This document shows positions 32,915 to 34,674 of a stretch of 34,674 nt of DNA, piece after piece. A program made the position numbers and the translations under genes. Origin of the DNA: an uncultured Pelagibacteraceae bacterium (GTDB lineage Bacteria > Pseudomonadota > Alphaproteobacteria > Pelagibacterales > Pelagibacteraceae); NCBI GenBank assembly GCA_902577285.1, contig CACGYL010000012.1:1-34674 (forward strand), read 5' to 3'. A model generated the notes under the pieces. It was not told where the DNA came from, did not search any database, and was given only the letters and a program-made list of their open reading frames with translations. The stretch's first letter is position 1. Each line of letters starts with the position of its first letter.

Positions 32915-33813
32915 TGGAACTTTATATCAAACTTTTTGAAGTTCTGTTTCCAGTTTTTTTTATTGTAGGTATAGGTTACTTTCTTGGTAAAAAAAATCCA
33001 AATTTTGATACATCCTTTATAACGACTTACTCAGCTAATTTCGGTACACCATCTATAGTAATATTTTCTATATCAGCTAGTGGTGTAACTTTTTCAATGT
33101 TCTCTGAGTATTTTTTATACGCTATTATTCTTTTGACTTCTTTTTTGATCGTTGGATTAATTTTCCTATTATTAATGAAAAAAGACTATCTTAGAGAATT
33201 ACCAACATTCTTTCTACCTAATACTGGTAATATGGGTATTCCAATATGTTTGTTTGCATATGGAAAACTTGGTATGGGAATAGCCGCAGCTATATCATCA
33301 TTAGTTGTTTTACTGCATTTCACTCTGAATATTTTTCTGGCTAAAAGAGAATTTGATCTAAATGTAATAGTTAAAAGCCCATCATTTTATGCAATAATTG
33401 CAACAATCCTATTTCTATATTACGAAATACCTTTACCAATATTTGTTTTGAATACTGTTATGCTTTTAGCTTACGGAATGATTGTAATGATTTTAATGTC
33501 TTTAGGCGTATCTCTAACGCAAATGAAAGTTTTTTCATTTAAGGACGCTTTAATTACATCCATTGGAAGAGTTATTATAGGTCCTTTAATAGGCTTTGCT
33601 CTGATATCTTTTTTTAATTTATCTGGCTTTTCAGCAGGAGTTTTATTAATACAATCATCGATGCCTAGTGCCATTCTTTGTTATTTAGTTGCCTCTATGT
33701 ATTCTCCAAAAGAAATTGTAGATAATATTTCTAGTACAATTGTTGTTTCAACTTTGATGTCTTTAATAACAGTCCCAATAACTGTATTCTTTGCTTTAAA
33801 ATACTTTAATTAA
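32914..33813 (+). CDS. AEC-family (auxin efflux carrier type) permease
   Basis: Inner-membrane carrier of the BART superfamily; bacterial members move organic acids such as malate or malonate. The 299-residue protein has about ten hydrophobic helices in two halves. It includes FFLPNTGNMGIPICLFAYG, the conserved broken-helix motif of the first half, and SSMPSAILCYLVASMY in the second. It shares one base with the hom stop (TAATG), so it is probably co-transcribed, but I see no evidence for the substrate. Confidence 0.85.
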   Translation: MELYIKLFEVLFPVFFIVGIGYFLGKKNPNFDTSFITTYSANFGTPSIVIFSISASGVTFSMFSEYFLYAIILLTSFLIVGLIFLLLMKKDYLRELPTFFLPNTGNMGIPICLFAYGKLGMGIAAAISSLVVLLHFTLNIFLAKREFDLNVIVKSPSFYAIIATILFLYYEIPLPIFVLNTVMLLAYGMIVMILMSLGVSLTQMKVFSFKDALITSIGRVIIGPLIGFALISFFNLSGFSAGVLLIQSSMPSAILCYLVASMYSPKEIVDNISSTIVVSTLMSLITVPITVFFALKYFN

Positions 33814-33829
33814 GAGCTATGTTTCTTTC

Positions 33830-34674
33830 ATGAAGGCTGTGATACTCAATGCATCCGCTTGGATGATTGTTCCTTTTATGGATGCTTTTGCTAAATATTT
33901 AAGCTCTTCTATGGATGTTCTGCAAATTACTTGGGCTAGATATTTTTTTACAGTTGTTTTTGCTCTTTTAATAATGCTTATTTTTGATAGAAAATCTTTA
34001 GTTTGGAGTAAAAAACCTTTACTCCAATTGATAAGAGGGTTAATTTTTGTCTTTTCCACTTATTTATTCTTTTATGCAATTTCTGAAATTTCATTACCAA
34101 AAGCACTTACACTAGCATTTGTTGCTCCTATATGTGTAACTGCAATGTCACCTTTTTTTCTAAATGAAAAGGTGGGTTTAAGAAGGTGGACTGCTGTATC
34201 TATGGGTTTTATAGGTACCTTAATTGTAATCAGACCAGGGTTTATAGAGATTAATTTAGCTACTTTAGCTGCCTTGGGTAATGGTATTTGCTATGGTTTT
34301 TACTTAATTATTACTCGAAAATTAAGTTCATCAGATAACTCACTTTTGACTTTGTTATTTGCTGGAACAGTAGGGACTATAGTAATGTCTTTCTTTATGC
34401 CAGGTGTCTGGATACAACCATCTAATAGTCAGTGGATTATGATGGCTTTAATTGGCTTTATAGCAGCAATTGCACATCTTTTTATAATCCTATCATTAAA
34501 ATTAGCAGATGCCTCTAAACTTGCTCCTCTTGGATATACTGAAATTATTACTAATATTTTGCTTAGTTATTATATATTTAATGAATTACCGGATAATTGG
34601 ACATATTTAGGACTTTTTATAATTGTTCTATGTGGTCTATATATATCTAGGAGAGAATATTATTTATCTAAACT
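33830..34674 (+). CDS. EamA/DMT-family permease, 3' end outside window
   Basis: Drug/metabolite transporter superfamily protein of unknown substrate. The frame from ATG 33830 stays open to the window edge, giving 281 codons without a stop. This is close to the usual full length of about 290-300. Ten hydrophobic helices can be followed in two EamA repeats. The first repeat ends with LNEKVGLRRWTAVSMGFIG and VIRPGF, a typical EamA boundary; the second ends with the IFNELPDNWTYLG stretch. An ATG at 33819 is followed at once by a stop and was rejected. It lies 16 bases after the AEC gene. Confidence 0.88.
   Translation, partial: MKAVILNASAWMIVPFMDAFAKYLSSSMDVLQITWARYFFTVVFALLIMLIFDRKSLVWSKKPLLQLIRGLIFVFSTYLFFYAISEISLPKALTLAFVAPICVTAMSPFFLNEKVGLRRWTAVSMGFIGTLIVIRPGFIEINLATLAALGNGICYGFYLIITRKLSSSDNSLLTLLFAGTVGTIVMSFFMPGVWIQPSNSQWIMMALIGFIAAIAHLFIILSLKLADASKLAPLGYTEIITNILLSYYIFNELPDNWTYLGLFIIVLCGLYISRREYYLSK

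Overview
The window looks like a piece of a streamlined, free-living alphaproteobacterial chromosome, most likely from the SAR11 / Pelagibacterales group. The reasons are very low GC (about 30% or less by eye), almost no non-coding DNA, many overlapping start and stop codons, few Shine-Dalgarno sites, and alphaproteobacterial gene neighbourhoods: recG next to sdhE; an MltB / RlpA-like / D,D-carboxypeptidase / tmk / holB / metG / tatD / metallo-hydrolase run; bamE / cytochrome bc1 chaperone / plsX / ihfA / merR; and an NDUFS4-type complex I subunit. This assignment is inferred from style and gene content, not from a marker-gene search. I see no rRNA, insertion sequence, prophage, CRISPR array or toxin-antitoxin locus, and no gene-free stretch above 300 bases. 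The largest gap is 145 bases (29323-29467).

Layout. 1-4182 is a plus-strand run: the 3' part of gyrA, coaD, an exported cyclophilin and tgt. tRNA-Lys follows, facing a minus-strand M48 protease lipoprotein. 5182-8203 holds a DUF502 membrane protein, recG (minus), sdhE (plus) and tRNA-Ser (minus). 8288-16708 is one long plus-strand cluster: RarD-type permease, cell-wall enzymes (MltB-type transglycosylase, RlpA/SPOR-like lipoprotein, D-Ala-D-Ala carboxypeptidase), then tmk, holB, metG, tatD and a PhnP-like hydrolase. 16700-18950 is on the minus strand: glutathione peroxidase, nhaA and a zinc-ribbon membrane protein. 19046-21466 carries tRNA-Pro, a complex I accessory subunit, an SbmA/BacA-type transporter, glpX and tRNA-Glu. 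bamE (minus) diverges from the bc1 chaperone / rpmF / plsX / ihfA / merR / rpmG run up to 24441. A chorismate mutase-like gene (minus) and ctaA (plus) follow. 25789-29322 is a minus-strand sulfur amino-acid unit in which two O-acetylhomoserine sulfhydrylase-type genes flank an alpha/beta hydrolase. 29468 to the end is plus strand: rplM-rpsI, argC, a small lipoprotein, hom, an AEC-family permease and a DMT-family permease cut by the window edge.

How the genes fit together. Most are housekeeping: replication and repair, translation, envelope growth, respiratory-chain assembly (SdhE, bc1 chaperone, CtaA, NDUFS4 homologue) and amino-acid synthesis (hom plus two MetY-type enzymes, argC, chorismate mutase). 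I did not find a clearly new multi-gene system. The observations most worth checking are a tRNA-guanine transglycosylase that has lost all four zinc ligands, a cyclophilin gene with a strong internal start that would give both an exported and a cytosolic form, a recurrent exact 8-base gene overlap, tRNA genes placed at the 3' ends of convergent genes (one overlapping bamE), and a degenerate RlpA-like lipoprotein.
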